Shown: positions 24,830 through 33,512 of the stretch, in pieces
How the letters are laid out: every line of letters begins with the position of its first letter
Numbering within the stretch: position 1 is the stretch's first letter
Source: Anaerofustis stercorihominis
Lineage (GTDB): Bacteria; Bacillota; Clostridia; Eubacteriales; Anaerofustaceae
NCBI RefSeq assembly: GCF_024623185.1
Contig: NZ_JANJZK010000001.1
Coordinates: 248,001-312,000, forward strand
Reading direction: 5' to 3'
Length of the DNA stretch: 64,000 bases
The notes under the pieces: model-generated
Databases searched by the model: none
Seen by the model: only the letters and a program-made list of their open reading frames with translations
Told to the model about the DNA's origin: nothing
Position numbers and translations under genes: made by a program

Positions 24830-25764
24830 TGCAAAAAGTAGTAGGTGTAAGATTCAAACCTGCAGGTAAGATATATTATTTTGACCCTACAAATATTTAT
24901 CTCAAATTGGAAGATAATGTAATTGTAGAGACAGCAAGAGGACTTGAGTATGGTACGGTTGCGAGTAAGGTAAAATACGTCGAAGAAGACGAAGTTACAA
25001 AACCGATTAAACCTGTCATAAGAAAAGCTACTGTAAAGGATACTAAAACGAATGAGGAAAATCTTAAAAAAGCAGAAAAGGCTTTAAAGATTTGTAAAGA
25101 AGAAATAATCAAGCAAAAACTTGATATGAAACTTATAAGAGCAGAGTATACATTCAATGCTTCAAAAGTTATTTTTTATTTTACGGCTGACGGAAGGATA
25201 GATTTCAGAGAGCTTGTAAAAAATTTAGCGTCGATATTTAAAATCAGAATCGAACTCAGACAAATAGGGGTAAGAGATGAAGCGAAGATTTTAGGCGGTG
25301 TAGGTCCATGCGGATGCGGACTTTGCTGTAATAAATGGCTTGGAGAATTCGAGCCGGTTTCAATTAAAATGGCGAAAGAACAAGGATTGTCACTTAATCC
25401 TTCAAAAATATCGGGAATATGCGGAAGACTTTTATGTTGTCTTCAATATGAACATAACTGTTATGAAGATGCCCTTTCAAGACTTCCTAAGGTTTCTGAC
25501 AAAGTGAAGACCCCTGACGGCATAGGTACTGTCGAAAGACTTAATGTATTAAAAGAGACATTTCTCGTTAAATTTGAAAACGACGGAGATATCGCTTTTA
25601 AAGAATTTACGAATGGAGAAGTAAAAGTACTTAAGAAAAAGAAAAAACGTTGTTCAAACAAAGATACATGTCAAAATAAATCTTGTCCAAATCACGATAA
25701 ACATGCTGAACATGCAGATGAAAATATAGATGAAGAACTTAAAAAATTAGAAAAAGATAATTAG
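24829..25764 (+). CDS. ricT: RicT/YaaT, PSP1-domain protein of the RicAFT complex
   Basis: The 311-residue protein overlaps holB by one base. It has the PSP1 domain, with LGGVGPCGCGLCCNKWL (about residues 155-171) and GICGRLLCCLQYEHNCY carrying the cysteines that bind Fe-S clusters. The family assists RNase Y maturation and affects sporulation and competence in B. subtilis. The last 50 residues are basic and then contain C/H-rich sequence (CSNKDTCQNKSCPNHDKH), an unusual extension. Confidence 0.9.
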   Translation: MQKVVGVRFKPAGKIYYFDPTNIYLKLEDNVIVETARGLEYGTVASKVKYVEEDEVTKPIKPVIRKATVKDTKTNEENLKKAEKALKICKEEIIKQKLDMKLIRAEYTFNASKVIFYFTADGRIDFRELVKNLASIFKIRIELRQIGVRDEAKILGGVGPCGCGLCCNKWLGEFEPVSIKMAKEQGLSLNPSKISGICGRLLCCLQYEHNCYEDALSRLPKVSDKVKTPDGIGTVERLNVLKETFLVKFENDGDIAFKEFTNGEVKVLKKKKKRCSNKDTCQNKSCPNHDKHAEHADENIDEELKKLEKDN

Positions 25765-25774
25765 GAGAATTAAG

Positions 25775-26752
25775 TTGAAGAAATTCTTTAAAACTTATTT
25801 TATAGATACTTTATCAAGCATGGCTTTAGGGCTCTTTTCTACACTGATCATAGGCAGTATTTTAAACCAAATCGGTGTAGTTTTTCATATCAGTTTTTTA
25901 ACTGATACTCTTTTTCCCGCACTAAAAACCATGACGGCACCGGTAATAGCTGTCAGTGTTGCTTACGGACTTAAATCGGATCCTCTTGTAATATTTGCCT
26001 GCGGTGGTGCGGGGCTTATCGGAGGAGATCCCATAAGTGCACTGCTTGTGGGTATATCGGGTTCAATCGCGGGAATGCTGGTATCGAAAAAAACAAGTCT
26101 TGATATAATAATAACTCCGATAGTAACGGTTCTTGTAGGCGGGCTTGTCGGTTTTTACATAGGACCTGTGATGCAGAAGTTTATGCTGTTACTTGGTGAA
26201 CTGATAATGAAGTCATGTGAACAGGAACCTTTGATTATGGGTATTTTGGTAAGTGTTATTATGGGTATTATTTTAACGCTTCCGATAAGTTCTGCGGCTC
26301 TCGGTATAATGCTTAATCTATCGGGACTTGCGGCAGGTGCTGCGTGTGTAGGCTGTGCTTCACAAATGATAGGTTTTGCGGTAATGAGCTACAGAGAAAA
26401 TAAGTTTGAAGGTCTCATATCTCAGGGGCTTGGGACGAGTATGCTTCAAATCGCAAACATAATTAAAAAACCTATACTTTTCCTTCCGCCTATAATAACG
26501 AGTGCGATACTTGGACCTATTTCAACGGTCGTATTTAAGATGACAAATACCGCTTATGGCGCCGGAATGGGAACCAGCGGACTTGTTGGGCAGTTTGGGA
26601 TGATAGAAGCAATGGGGAGCAGTACAGGAACTATTGCTATGATGATACTTATGCATTTTGTTCTTCCTGCTTTTTTAACATTTGTAATCAGTGAAATATT
26701 TAGGAAAAAGAATATAATAAAACCCGGAGATTTAAAATTAGAATTAAAATAG
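25775..26752 (+). CDS. PTS EIIC-like membrane protein (PTS_EIIC_2 family)
   Basis: The 325-residue multi-pass membrane protein starts at TTG behind an AGGAG site. It has roughly eight hydrophobic segments with many glycines, for example FACGGAGLIGGDPISALLVG and GMGTSGLVGQFGMIEAMGSS, which fit the stand-alone EIIC-like PTS_EIIC_2 family. No IIA or IIB gene is nearby, so a real sugar-PTS role is uncertain. It is placed between ricT and thrC with 10-base gaps on both sides. Confidence 0.75.
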   Translation: MKKFFKTYFIDTLSSMALGLFSTLIIGSILNQIGVVFHISFLTDTLFPALKTMTAPVIAVSVAYGLKSDPLVIFACGGAGLIGGDPISALLVGISGSIAGMLVSKKTSLDIIITPIVTVLVGGLVGFYIGPVMQKFMLLLGELIMKSCEQEPLIMGILVSVIMGIILTLPISSAALGIMLNLSGLAAGAACVGCASQMIGFAVMSYRENKFEGLISQGLGTSMLQIANIIKKPILFLPPIITSAILGPISTVVFKMTNTAYGAGMGTSGLVGQFGMIEAMGSSTGTIAMMILMHFVLPAFLTFVISEIFRKKNIIKPGDLKLELK

Positions 26753-26762
26753 GAGAGATATT

Positions 26763-28256
26763 ATGGAGAAACTTTTTAACAGTACAAGAGATAATAATAA
26801 TAAACTCAGTCCTTCGAAAGCTATTATAAAAGGTCTTAGTGATGACGGAGGATTATTTGTTCCCGAGTTTTTAAAAGATGTAAAATTTAATTATAAAGAC
26901 TTTATCGGTAAATCTTATAACTACATAGCTAAAATTATTTTAAGCGAATTTTTGGATTTTTCAAAAGAACAAATAGATTACTGTGTTGATACAGCTTATA
27001 GTTTAAACAACTTTGAAACCGAAGATATATTTAAAGTCGTTGATGTAGAAGACGGACTTTCTATATTGGAATTATTTAGCGGTAACACTATAGCATTTAA
27101 AGACTGTGCTCTTTCTATTTTGCCTCTTTTATTAAAATGTGCCAAAGAAAATGAAAATGACAAAGATGATGTTTTGATACTTACCGCAACCAGCGGGGAC
27201 ACTGGTAAAGCTGCTTTGGAAGGTTTTCATGATGTAGATGGTATAGACGTTATAGTTTATTATCCTTATAAAGGTGTTTCAAGATTACAGTTACTTCAAA
27301 TGCTTACTCAAAAAGGAAGTAATGTCAAGAGTTATGCAGTGAAGGGTAATTTTGATGATACACAAGCCGGTGTAAAAGAAATATTTAACGACAGTGACTT
27401 TGAAAAGGAACTTGAAAAATACGGAGTTAAACTTTCTTCCGCAAATTCAATCAATATCGGAAGACTTCTTCCTCAGGTTGTATATTATTATCACTCATAT
27501 GTAAGATTGATTGAACAAGGGAAAATTAAAGAAGGGGATAAAGTAAATTTTATAGTTCCTACAGGAAACTTTGGTAACATTTTGGCGGGATATTATGCTT
27601 ATTTGACAGGTCTTCCGGTTTATAAACTAATTTGTGCTTCCAATGATAATAATGTACTTTTTGATTTCTTCAAAAGCGGTGTATATGATAAAAACAGAGA
27701 ATTTAAAAAGACAATTTCACCTTCAATGGATATTTTGATATCCTCTAATCTTGAAAGACTTATTTATCATATGTATGATGGAGATGATAAAAAGGTAAAA
27801 GATTTGATGACTAAGTTAAATAATGAGGGTAAATATACTATAGACAGTAAATATATGTCTAAAGCCGATAATTTTATCGGAGGTTATGCAACCGAAGATG
27901 AAATCAGAAAAGTAATCAAAAAGGTTTATGAAGAAGATGATTACTTAATGGATACTCATACTGCTGCGGGGTATATGGTTTATAAAGATACTAAAGAAAA
28001 TGATGATACATATTCTGTTTTATTATCCACAGCTTCACCTTATAAGTTTTCTAAAGACGTATATGATTCGATTTTTGAAGATGATGTAAAAGCTAGTGAT
28101 GACGTTGAATATATGTATAAACTTAATGAGAAAACCAATGTAAATATACCAAAACCTGTAAACAATATAGAAAGCTTTGAAAGAAGAGAAGAAGAAGTTA
28201 TTACAAAAGAAAATATGAGAAATTCTATACTAAAATATATAGAGGGTAAGAAATAA
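26763..28256 (+). CDS. thrC: Threonine synthase
   Basis: The 497-residue protein has the PLP lysine in FKDCALSI (about residue 118). It also has LTATSGDTGKAALEGF and GNFGNILAGYYA. The N-terminal RDNNNKLSPSKAIIKGLSDDGGLFVP is typical of the long ThrC type. It makes L-threonine from O-phosphohomoserine. It overlaps thrB by one base, so the two are coupled. Confidence 0.95.
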   Translation: MEKLFNSTRDNNNKLSPSKAIIKGLSDDGGLFVPEFLKDVKFNYKDFIGKSYNYIAKIILSEFLDFSKEQIDYCVDTAYSLNNFETEDIFKVVDVEDGLSILELFSGNTIAFKDCALSILPLLLKCAKENENDKDDVLILTATSGDTGKAALEGFHDVDGIDVIVYYPYKGVSRLQLLQMLTQKGSNVKSYAVKGNFDDTQAGVKEIFNDSDFEKELEKYGVKLSSANSINIGRLLPQVVYYYHSYVRLIEQGKIKEGDKVNFIVPTGNFGNILAGYYAYLTGLPVYKLICASNDNNVLFDFFKSGVYDKNREFKKTISPSMDILISSNLERLIYHMYDGDDKKVKDLMTKLNNEGKYTIDSKYMSKADNFIGGYATEDEIRKVIKKVYEEDDYLMDTHTAAGYMVYKDTKENDDTYSVLLSTASPYKFSKDVYDSIFEDDVKASDDVEYMYKLNEKTNVNIPKPVNNIESFERREEEVITKENMRNSILKYIEGKK

Positions 28257-29125
28257 TGTTTGAAATTAAAGCTCCCGCAACCAGTGCTAATTTATGCTGC
28301 GGATTTGATACTTTTGGACTTGCAGTAACTTTATATAACACTTTCAAAGTAGAAAAATGTGATAAATTTATTTTCGACGGAAAAGAAGAAGATATTAACA
28401 ATACAAATAATTTGATTTTAACCAGTATGCTTACGACATGTAGATTTTTAAATAAAAAGCCTATTGGTGTAAAAGTAGAAGTTAAAAGCGACGTTCCTTC
28501 GACCAGGGGTCTTGGCAGTTCCGCCACATGTGTAGTTGCAGGGATCATAATGGCGTATAAAGTTTTGGGTATTGAAGTTGATATAGATGATGTTTTTAAT
28601 ATCGCTTCAAGTATCGAAGGGCATCCCGATAACGTTGCTCCTTGCATATTCGGAGGGACCACTCTTTCATATAAAGAAGATACGGAGTTTAAATATTACA
28701 AGATACATACCAATAAAAAATATAGGATATGTGCGTTTATTCCTCGTTTTAAACTTTCTACAAAGAAGGCAAGAAACGTGCTTCCGGATAAATACACTAG
28801 AGAAGATGTTGTATTCAATATTCAAAGAGCATCTCTTCTTCCACTTAGCTTGGAAAGAGGTGACAGCGAATTTGTAAAAGATGCACTTCAGGATAAAATC
28901 CATGAACCATACAGAAAAAATCTTATTAACGGATATGATGACATTGTAAATTTAACCGAGAAATATGGTTTTGTCGGTACATATCTGTCTGGTGCGGGTC
29001 CTACAATAATGGGAATATATGAAGGTAATATCAATCTCAGAAAGCTTGATTATGACATAAAAAAATTAAAAGATAAATATGACTTGTATCCGCTTAAAAT
29101 TGATTTTGACGGAGTTAAATATTAA
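28256..29125 (+). CDS. thrB: Homoserine kinase
   Basis: The 289-residue GHMP kinase has IKAPATSANLCCGFDTFGLA at the N-terminus and the ATP-binding PSTRGLGSSATCVVAG (about residues 80-95). GHPDNVAPCIFGG and SGAGPTIMGIY follow. It phosphorylates homoserine, the step before ThrC. The family's PxSxGLGSSAA motif is slightly changed to GLGSSAT. A terminator follows. Confidence 0.95.
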   Translation: MFEIKAPATSANLCCGFDTFGLAVTLYNTFKVEKCDKFIFDGKEEDINNTNNLILTSMLTTCRFLNKKPIGVKVEVKSDVPSTRGLGSSATCVVAGIIMAYKVLGIEVDIDDVFNIASSIEGHPDNVAPCIFGGTTLSYKEDTEFKYYKIHTNKKYRICAFIPRFKLSTKKARNVLPDKYTREDVVFNIQRASLLPLSLERGDSEFVKDALQDKIHEPYRKNLINGYDDIVNLTEKYGFVGTYLSGAGPTIMGIYEGNINLRKLDYDIKKLKDKYDLYPLKIDFDGVKY

Positions 29126-29130
29126 AAATA

Positions 29131-29163
29131 AAAATGAACAGTAATTTACTGTTCATTTTTTTA
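29131..29163 (+). terminator. Rho-independent terminator after thrB
   Basis: AAAATGAACAGTAA (29131-29144) pairs with TTACTGTTCATTTT (29146-29159) and is followed by T-rich sequence. Confidence 0.85.
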
Positions 29164-29190
29164 TAATTGATACTAAAAATAATAATTATG

Positions 29191-29334
29191 GGTTGGGGTA
29201 GCTTCTCTTTCATAAAATGCGGGCAGCATTTTATTGAAAATCGAGAAGCGTTTAAGCCATAGTGGCGTTTGAACGTAAGGATTTTTTGGCTTCTTTTGTA
29301 GCCTGGGACAAAAGAAGCTCGCCCTTTAGGGCGA
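29191..29334. other. Highly structured noncoding element between thrB and nadE
   Basis: Four successive hairpins are packed into 134 bases of locally higher GC. (A) GCTTCTC (29201) pairs with GAGAAGC (29243), with an inner ATAAAATGC/GCATTTTAT stem. (B) GCCA/TGGC (29256-29266) lies inside GTT/AAC. (C) GCTTCTTTTGT (29289-29299) pairs perfectly with ACAAAAGAAGC (29308-29318). (D) TCGCCC (29319-29324) pairs with GGGCGA (29329-29334). D can terminate nadE on the minus strand. The whole may be a dispersed repeat or an RNA. No coding frame is evident. Confidence 0.55.
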
Positions 29335-29340
29335 AATGTT

Positions 29341-31254
29341 TTAATCCTCTAACCAAGCACTAAAATCCGCATCGCTCGGCATTCTGAAGTCTCCTCTGGG
29401 ACTTAAACTTACCGAACCGACTTTAGGTGCGTCTGGTGTACATGAACGTTTGAATTGAGATATGAAAAACCTTCTCATAAAATTATTAAGCCATTTTTCA
29501 ATCGTTTCATCACTGTACTTATCTTTAAAAGCTTGTTTTGCAAGGAAGTGAAGTTTATCTTTCTTCGCTCCAAACCTTATAAAATAATATAAGAAAAAGT
29601 CATGAAGTTCATACGGACCTATATTATCTTCGGTTTTTTGGGCTATCTTTCCGTCCTTTGTCGGAGGTAGTAATTCCGGACTAACTGGAGTATCTAGAAT
29701 ATCCAAAAGAATTTCCTTTGTTTTATCATCACTCATCATTGCTACAGTCCTGACTAAATGAGAAACCAAAGTTTTCGGAACGCTTGCATTTACTCCATAC
29801 ATACTCATATGGTCGCCGTTATATGTGCACCATCCAAGAGCCATCTCACTTAAATCCCCTGTGCCTACGAGTATAGCTCCGTGCTTATTAGCCATATCCA
29901 TTAGTACTTGAGTTCTTTCTCTTGCCTGTGTATTTTCATATGTCACATCATGAACATCTATATCGTGTTCTATATCTTTCATATGAAGAGTTGCGGCTTC
30001 TTTTATGCTGATTTCCTTTATTGTTACTTTTAATGATTTCATTAAATCTATAGCATTTGTATATGTCCTGTCTGTTGTACCAAATCCCGGCATTGTGATT
30101 CCTATTATATTTTCACTTGGAAGATTTAAAAGTTTCATTGTCTTATTTGCAACGAGTAAAGCCAGTGTTGAATCGAGTCCTCCCGAAATCCCTACGACCA
30201 ATTTTTTTAGCCCGGTATGTTCAAGTCTTTTTGCGAGAGCCGAAGACTGAATATTGAAAATTTCGTTGCATCTTTCTATACGTTTGGTTTCGTCGTTAGG
30301 CGTAAAAGGATGAGGATCAATAAATCTATTGAAATTGGTAATATCAATATCATCTTCAAATTCGCACTCGATCTCTTCATAAAATTCTTCATATTGTTCT
30401 CTGCTGTCGCTGAAACTGATATTTTGCCTTCTTTGGAAATTTAATTTCTGTAAATCTATATATGCACATGTAAGTTGATTTTCTCTTTCAAATCTTTTTC
30501 CTTTGTTTAGTATAATTCCATTTTCCGCTATCAGAGAACTTCCTCCAAATAGTAAATCGGTCGTAGATTCATGAACCCCGGCTGAAACATATGCGTAAGC
30601 ACATAAACATTTAGCACTTTGTGAAGAAATCAAATTGGTTCTGTATTCATCTTTTGAGACAACTTCATTGCTTGCGGAAATGTTCAAAATAAGATTAGCT
30701 CCGGATAGTGCAAGTTTTGCACTCGGTGCTATAGGTACCCATAAGTCTTCACATACTTCTATCCCGACAGTAAGATCATTACTTAATTTAAACAGCATTT
30801 GTCCGAAGGATACTTCCTGTCCTGCCAAGTATATTTCGTCTGATACGTTACTGCCGCTTACAAACCATCTTTTTTCGTAGAATTCGCTGTGAGTAGGTAT
30901 AAATTCTTTGGGGATTACGCCAATGATTTCCCCGTTTAAAAATGCAACGGCACAGTTATAAAGTGAATTTTTATATCTTACCGGCATTCCCACAACAATG
31001 AAAATATCATCCTCTGCAGTTTTTTCAATAAGTTTTTCAAGTTCTTCTTCACATTTTTCAAGAAGGGTATCCTGAAAGAATAAATCCGCACAAGTATAAG
31101 AACTTATTGAGAGTTCAGGAGTTATGAGTATTTTTGCACCTTCTTTTTTTGCTTCTTTTACTAACTTATATATTTCATTTGTATTATAGCTTGGATTTGC
31201 GACTTTAACCTTAGGTACTCCGCATGCTACTTTTATAAATCCGTGATTGTTCAT
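29341..31254 (-). CDS. nadE: Glutamine-dependent NAD+ synthetase
   Basis: The 637-residue fusion has an N-terminal nitrilase-type glutaminase (about residues 10-280) with Glu in TPELSISSY, Lys in PKEFIPTHSEFYEKRWF and Cys in VGIEVCEDLW. The C-terminal NAD synthase (about 330-637) has a P-loop in GISGGLDSTLAL. It amidates nicotinic acid adenine dinucleotide, the same metabolite that LarB uses as substrate. It is transcribed alone on the minus strand from an extended -10 promoter. Confidence 0.95.
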   Translation of the reverse strand: MNNHGFIKVACGVPKVKVANPSYNTNEIYKLVKEAKKEGAKILITPELSISSYTCADLFFQDTLLEKCEEELEKLIEKTAEDDIFIVVGMPVRYKNSLYNCAVAFLNGEIIGVIPKEFIPTHSEFYEKRWFVSGSNVSDEIYLAGQEVSFGQMLFKLSNDLTVGIEVCEDLWVPIAPSAKLALSGANLILNISASNEVVSKDEYRTNLISSQSAKCLCAYAYVSAGVHESTTDLLFGGSSLIAENGIILNKGKRFERENQLTCAYIDLQKLNFQRRQNISFSDSREQYEEFYEEIECEFEDDIDITNFNRFIDPHPFTPNDETKRIERCNEIFNIQSSALAKRLEHTGLKKLVVGISGGLDSTLALLVANKTMKLLNLPSENIIGITMPGFGTTDRTYTNAIDLMKSLKVTIKEISIKEAATLHMKDIEHDIDVHDVTYENTQARERTQVLMDMANKHGAILVGTGDLSEMALGWCTYNGDHMSMYGVNASVPKTLVSHLVRTVAMMSDDKTKEILLDILDTPVSPELLPPTKDGKIAQKTEDNIGPYELHDFFLYYFIRFGAKKDKLHFLAKQAFKDKYSDETIEKWLNNFMRRFFISQFKRSCTPDAPKVGSVSLSPRGDFRMPSDADFSAWLED

Positions 31255-31287
31255 TTTTTTATCCTCTTAAAAATTTTATAGATATTA

Positions 31288-31296
31288 ATTATATCA
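31288..31296 (-). promoter_or_regulatory. Extended -10 promoter of nadE
   Basis: The minus strand reads TGATATAAT 34 bases upstream of the nadE start codon. Confidence 0.6.
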
Positions 31297-31443
31297 TAAT
31301 TTATCTTTATTTAAAATATTATGCAGTTTTAATGTCTTTTATATTCTAAGTATACTTTTAATGATTTAAAAATATAAATTTTTACATATTTAAACAAAAA
31401 TGGTTAAATCAATTTACTTAATATGCTTCAAACCTCGCAAAGT

Positions 31444-31472
31444 TTGACATTTAACGGGCTTCGTAGTATACT
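31444..31472 (+). promoter_or_regulatory. Near-consensus sigma-A promoter of the polysaccharide locus
   Basis: TTGACA (31444-31449), a 17-base spacer and TATACT (31467-31472) lie 76 bases before the first gene of the polysaccharide locus. This is the strongest -35/-10 pair seen in the window. A short AAAC/GTTT inverted repeat sits over its upstream edge. Confidence 0.75.
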
Positions 31473-31547
31473 AAATTGCAAATAATTTAAGTAAATATAT
31501 AGTTAATTTACATAAAAATTAATTAAAATATACATAGGAGAAAGTAA

Positions 31548-33377
31548 TTGACAAAGAAGAAAAGGTTAGCAATATTATTTATTGTAGATGCTTTGATAGT
31601 AACATTCAGTTCTATGATGTCTTTACTCTTAAGATTTGATTTGTTTACTATTCCTTCAAGGTTTTTATATCCTGCACTTAAGTTTCTCCCTCTTGATATA
31701 TTTATAGCAATTTCTGTTCTTGCTATATTTAAAATGTACAACAGGGTATGGACTTATGCTTCCTTGGATGAGGTAATGTCTGCACTTAAAGCCTCTATAG
31801 TAATCGAACTTATTTATCTTTTATATCATAAACTTTTAAATGTAGGTATGCCCAGGAGTTATTACTTCTTTGATATTACCTTCTTATTTTTGCTCATTGC
31901 TTTATCCAGACTTTCCGTTAGGGTATTTAAAGGAATAATTGCAAGAAGACAAAAAAGTGCACTTAAAAGAAATATAATGATAATAGGTGCAGGTTCGGCA
32001 GGTTCTCTTTTAATCAAAGAAATCAGAAACGGAATGAAGAGTTATGATGTCGTTTGTATCATTGATGACAATGACGACAAAGTAGGAAAATATATACATA
32101 ATATACCTATAGTCGGAGCAAGGGACGATATATTAAAAAATATTGCAAAATATGATGTCGATGAAGTAATAATTGCAATGCCTTCAGCCTCTGTAGATAC
32201 GATAAGAGATATAATCACTATATGTAATCAAACCAGCGTTAAGTTAAAAATCCTTCCTGCAATAGCTAAAAGCCTTACAAGTTCTCTTACTCAAAAAGTA
32301 AGGGAGGTAAATTATGAAGATTTACTTGGCAGGGATGCTGTAGATATAAAAAATAAAGAGCTTAAAAAGTTTGTTGACGGCAAAACCGTAATGGTGACAG
32401 GAGGGGGCGGAACCATAGGGTCAGAACTTTGCAGACAAATAACAGCAAATAACCCCAAAAGACTTATAGTAGTAGATATATATGAAAATACTGCCTATGA
32501 ACTTCAAATGGAACTTAAAAGAAAACATCCTGACATAGATGTTACGGTTCTTATTGCTTCCATAAGAGATATGAACAGAATGGATAGTATATTTAATAAA
32601 TATAAACCTGAAATAGTTTATCACGCTGCGGCACATAAGCATGTTCCTTTAATGGAATATTCACCTAACGAAGCAGTTAAAAATAACTGCAAAGGTACTC
32701 TTAATCTTGTTAAATTAGCTGATAAATATAAGGTAGAGAGATTTGTTTTGATTTCTACGGATAAAGCTGTAAGACCTACCAATGTTATGGGGGCAACAAA
32801 AAGAATTTGTGAGATGATAATACAGAGCTATAATTCAAAATCAGAAACTGAATTTGTAGCTGTTAGATTTGGTAACGTGCTTGGAAGCAACGGCTCGGTC
32901 ATACCTCTATTTTTAAAACAAATTGAAGAGGGAGGACCTGTAACAGTTACGCATAAGGAAGTTACTAGATTTTTTATGACTGTAAGAGAAGCGGTATCTC
33001 TCGTTATACAGGCAGGACTTCTTGCCAAGGGCGGGGAGATTTTTGTCCTTGATATGGGTAAACCTGTTAAGATTTATGATCTTGCAGTTAATTTGATAAA
33101 GCTTAAAGGATATATACCGGGAGAAGAAATAAAAATAGATGTTGTCGGACTCAGACCCGGTGAAAAGATGTACGAAGAAATACTTATGGAAGAAGAAGGT
33201 CTTACAGGTACAAAAAATCATATGATTTATATAGCAAAACCAATAGATATAGAAATCAATGAATTTCTGACTGATTTAAATGAACTTATAAACCTTGCTT
33301 ATGAAAATAACGATGAAATCATAAGAAATGAAATCAAAAAGCTTTGTCCTACATATAAAGAAGTTAAGAATGATTAA
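31548..33377 (+). CDS. pglF: PglF/CapD-type UDP-GlcNAc 4,6-dehydratase
   Basis: The 609-residue protein starts at TTG with an AGGAG site. Four membrane helices (about residues 8-115) precede two Rossmann segments: GAGSAGSLLIKEI near 147 and the catalytic NAD-binding GGGGTIGSELC near 284. The active site shows STDKAVRPTNVMGATKR, with Met in place of the usual SDR tyrosine, as in PglF/FlaA1-type dehydratases. It converts UDP-GlcNAc to the 4-keto-6-deoxy sugar, the first step to diacetylbacillosamine. It is the first gene of the locus and is followed by a strong hairpin. Confidence 0.88.
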   Translation: MTKKKRLAILFIVDALIVTFSSMMSLLLRFDLFTIPSRFLYPALKFLPLDIFIAISVLAIFKMYNRVWTYASLDEVMSALKASIVIELIYLLYHKLLNVGMPRSYYFFDITFLFLLIALSRLSVRVFKGIIARRQKSALKRNIMIIGAGSAGSLLIKEIRNGMKSYDVVCIIDDNDDKVGKYIHNIPIVGARDDILKNIAKYDVDEVIIAMPSASVDTIRDIITICNQTSVKLKILPAIAKSLTSSLTQKVREVNYEDLLGRDAVDIKNKELKKFVDGKTVMVTGGGGTIGSELCRQITANNPKRLIVVDIYENTAYELQMELKRKHPDIDVTVLIASIRDMNRMDSIFNKYKPEIVYHAAAHKHVPLMEYSPNEAVKNNCKGTLNLVKLADKYKVERFVLISTDKAVRPTNVMGATKRICEMIIQSYNSKSETEFVAVRFGNVLGSNGSVIPLFLKQIEEGGPVTVTHKEVTRFFMTVREAVSLVIQAGLLAKGGEIFVLDMGKPVKIYDLAVNLIKLKGYIPGEEIKIDVVGLRPGEKMYEEILMEEEGLTGTKNHMIYIAKPIDIEINEFLTDLNELINLAYENNDEIIRNEIKKLCPTYKEVKND

Positions 33378-33379
33378 AT

Positions 33380-33420
33380 AATAACTTAAGAGATAAATCG
33401 TCTCTTAAGTTATTATTAAT
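33380..33420 (+). terminator. Hairpin (terminator-like) inside the polysaccharide locus
   Basis: AATAACTTAAGAGA (33380-33393) pairs perfectly with TCTCTTAAGTTATT (33401-33414) around a 7-base loop and is followed by ATTAAT rather than a strong T-run. It separates the pglF-like gene from the rest and may reduce read-through. Confidence 0.55.
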
Positions 33421-33512
33421 ATTCTTGCTTTTTATTAATTGTAGATTAAAAATCAATCAATATTTGTCGATATGGTGTATAATATGTATCTGACATATAA
33501 GGAGATATTTTT

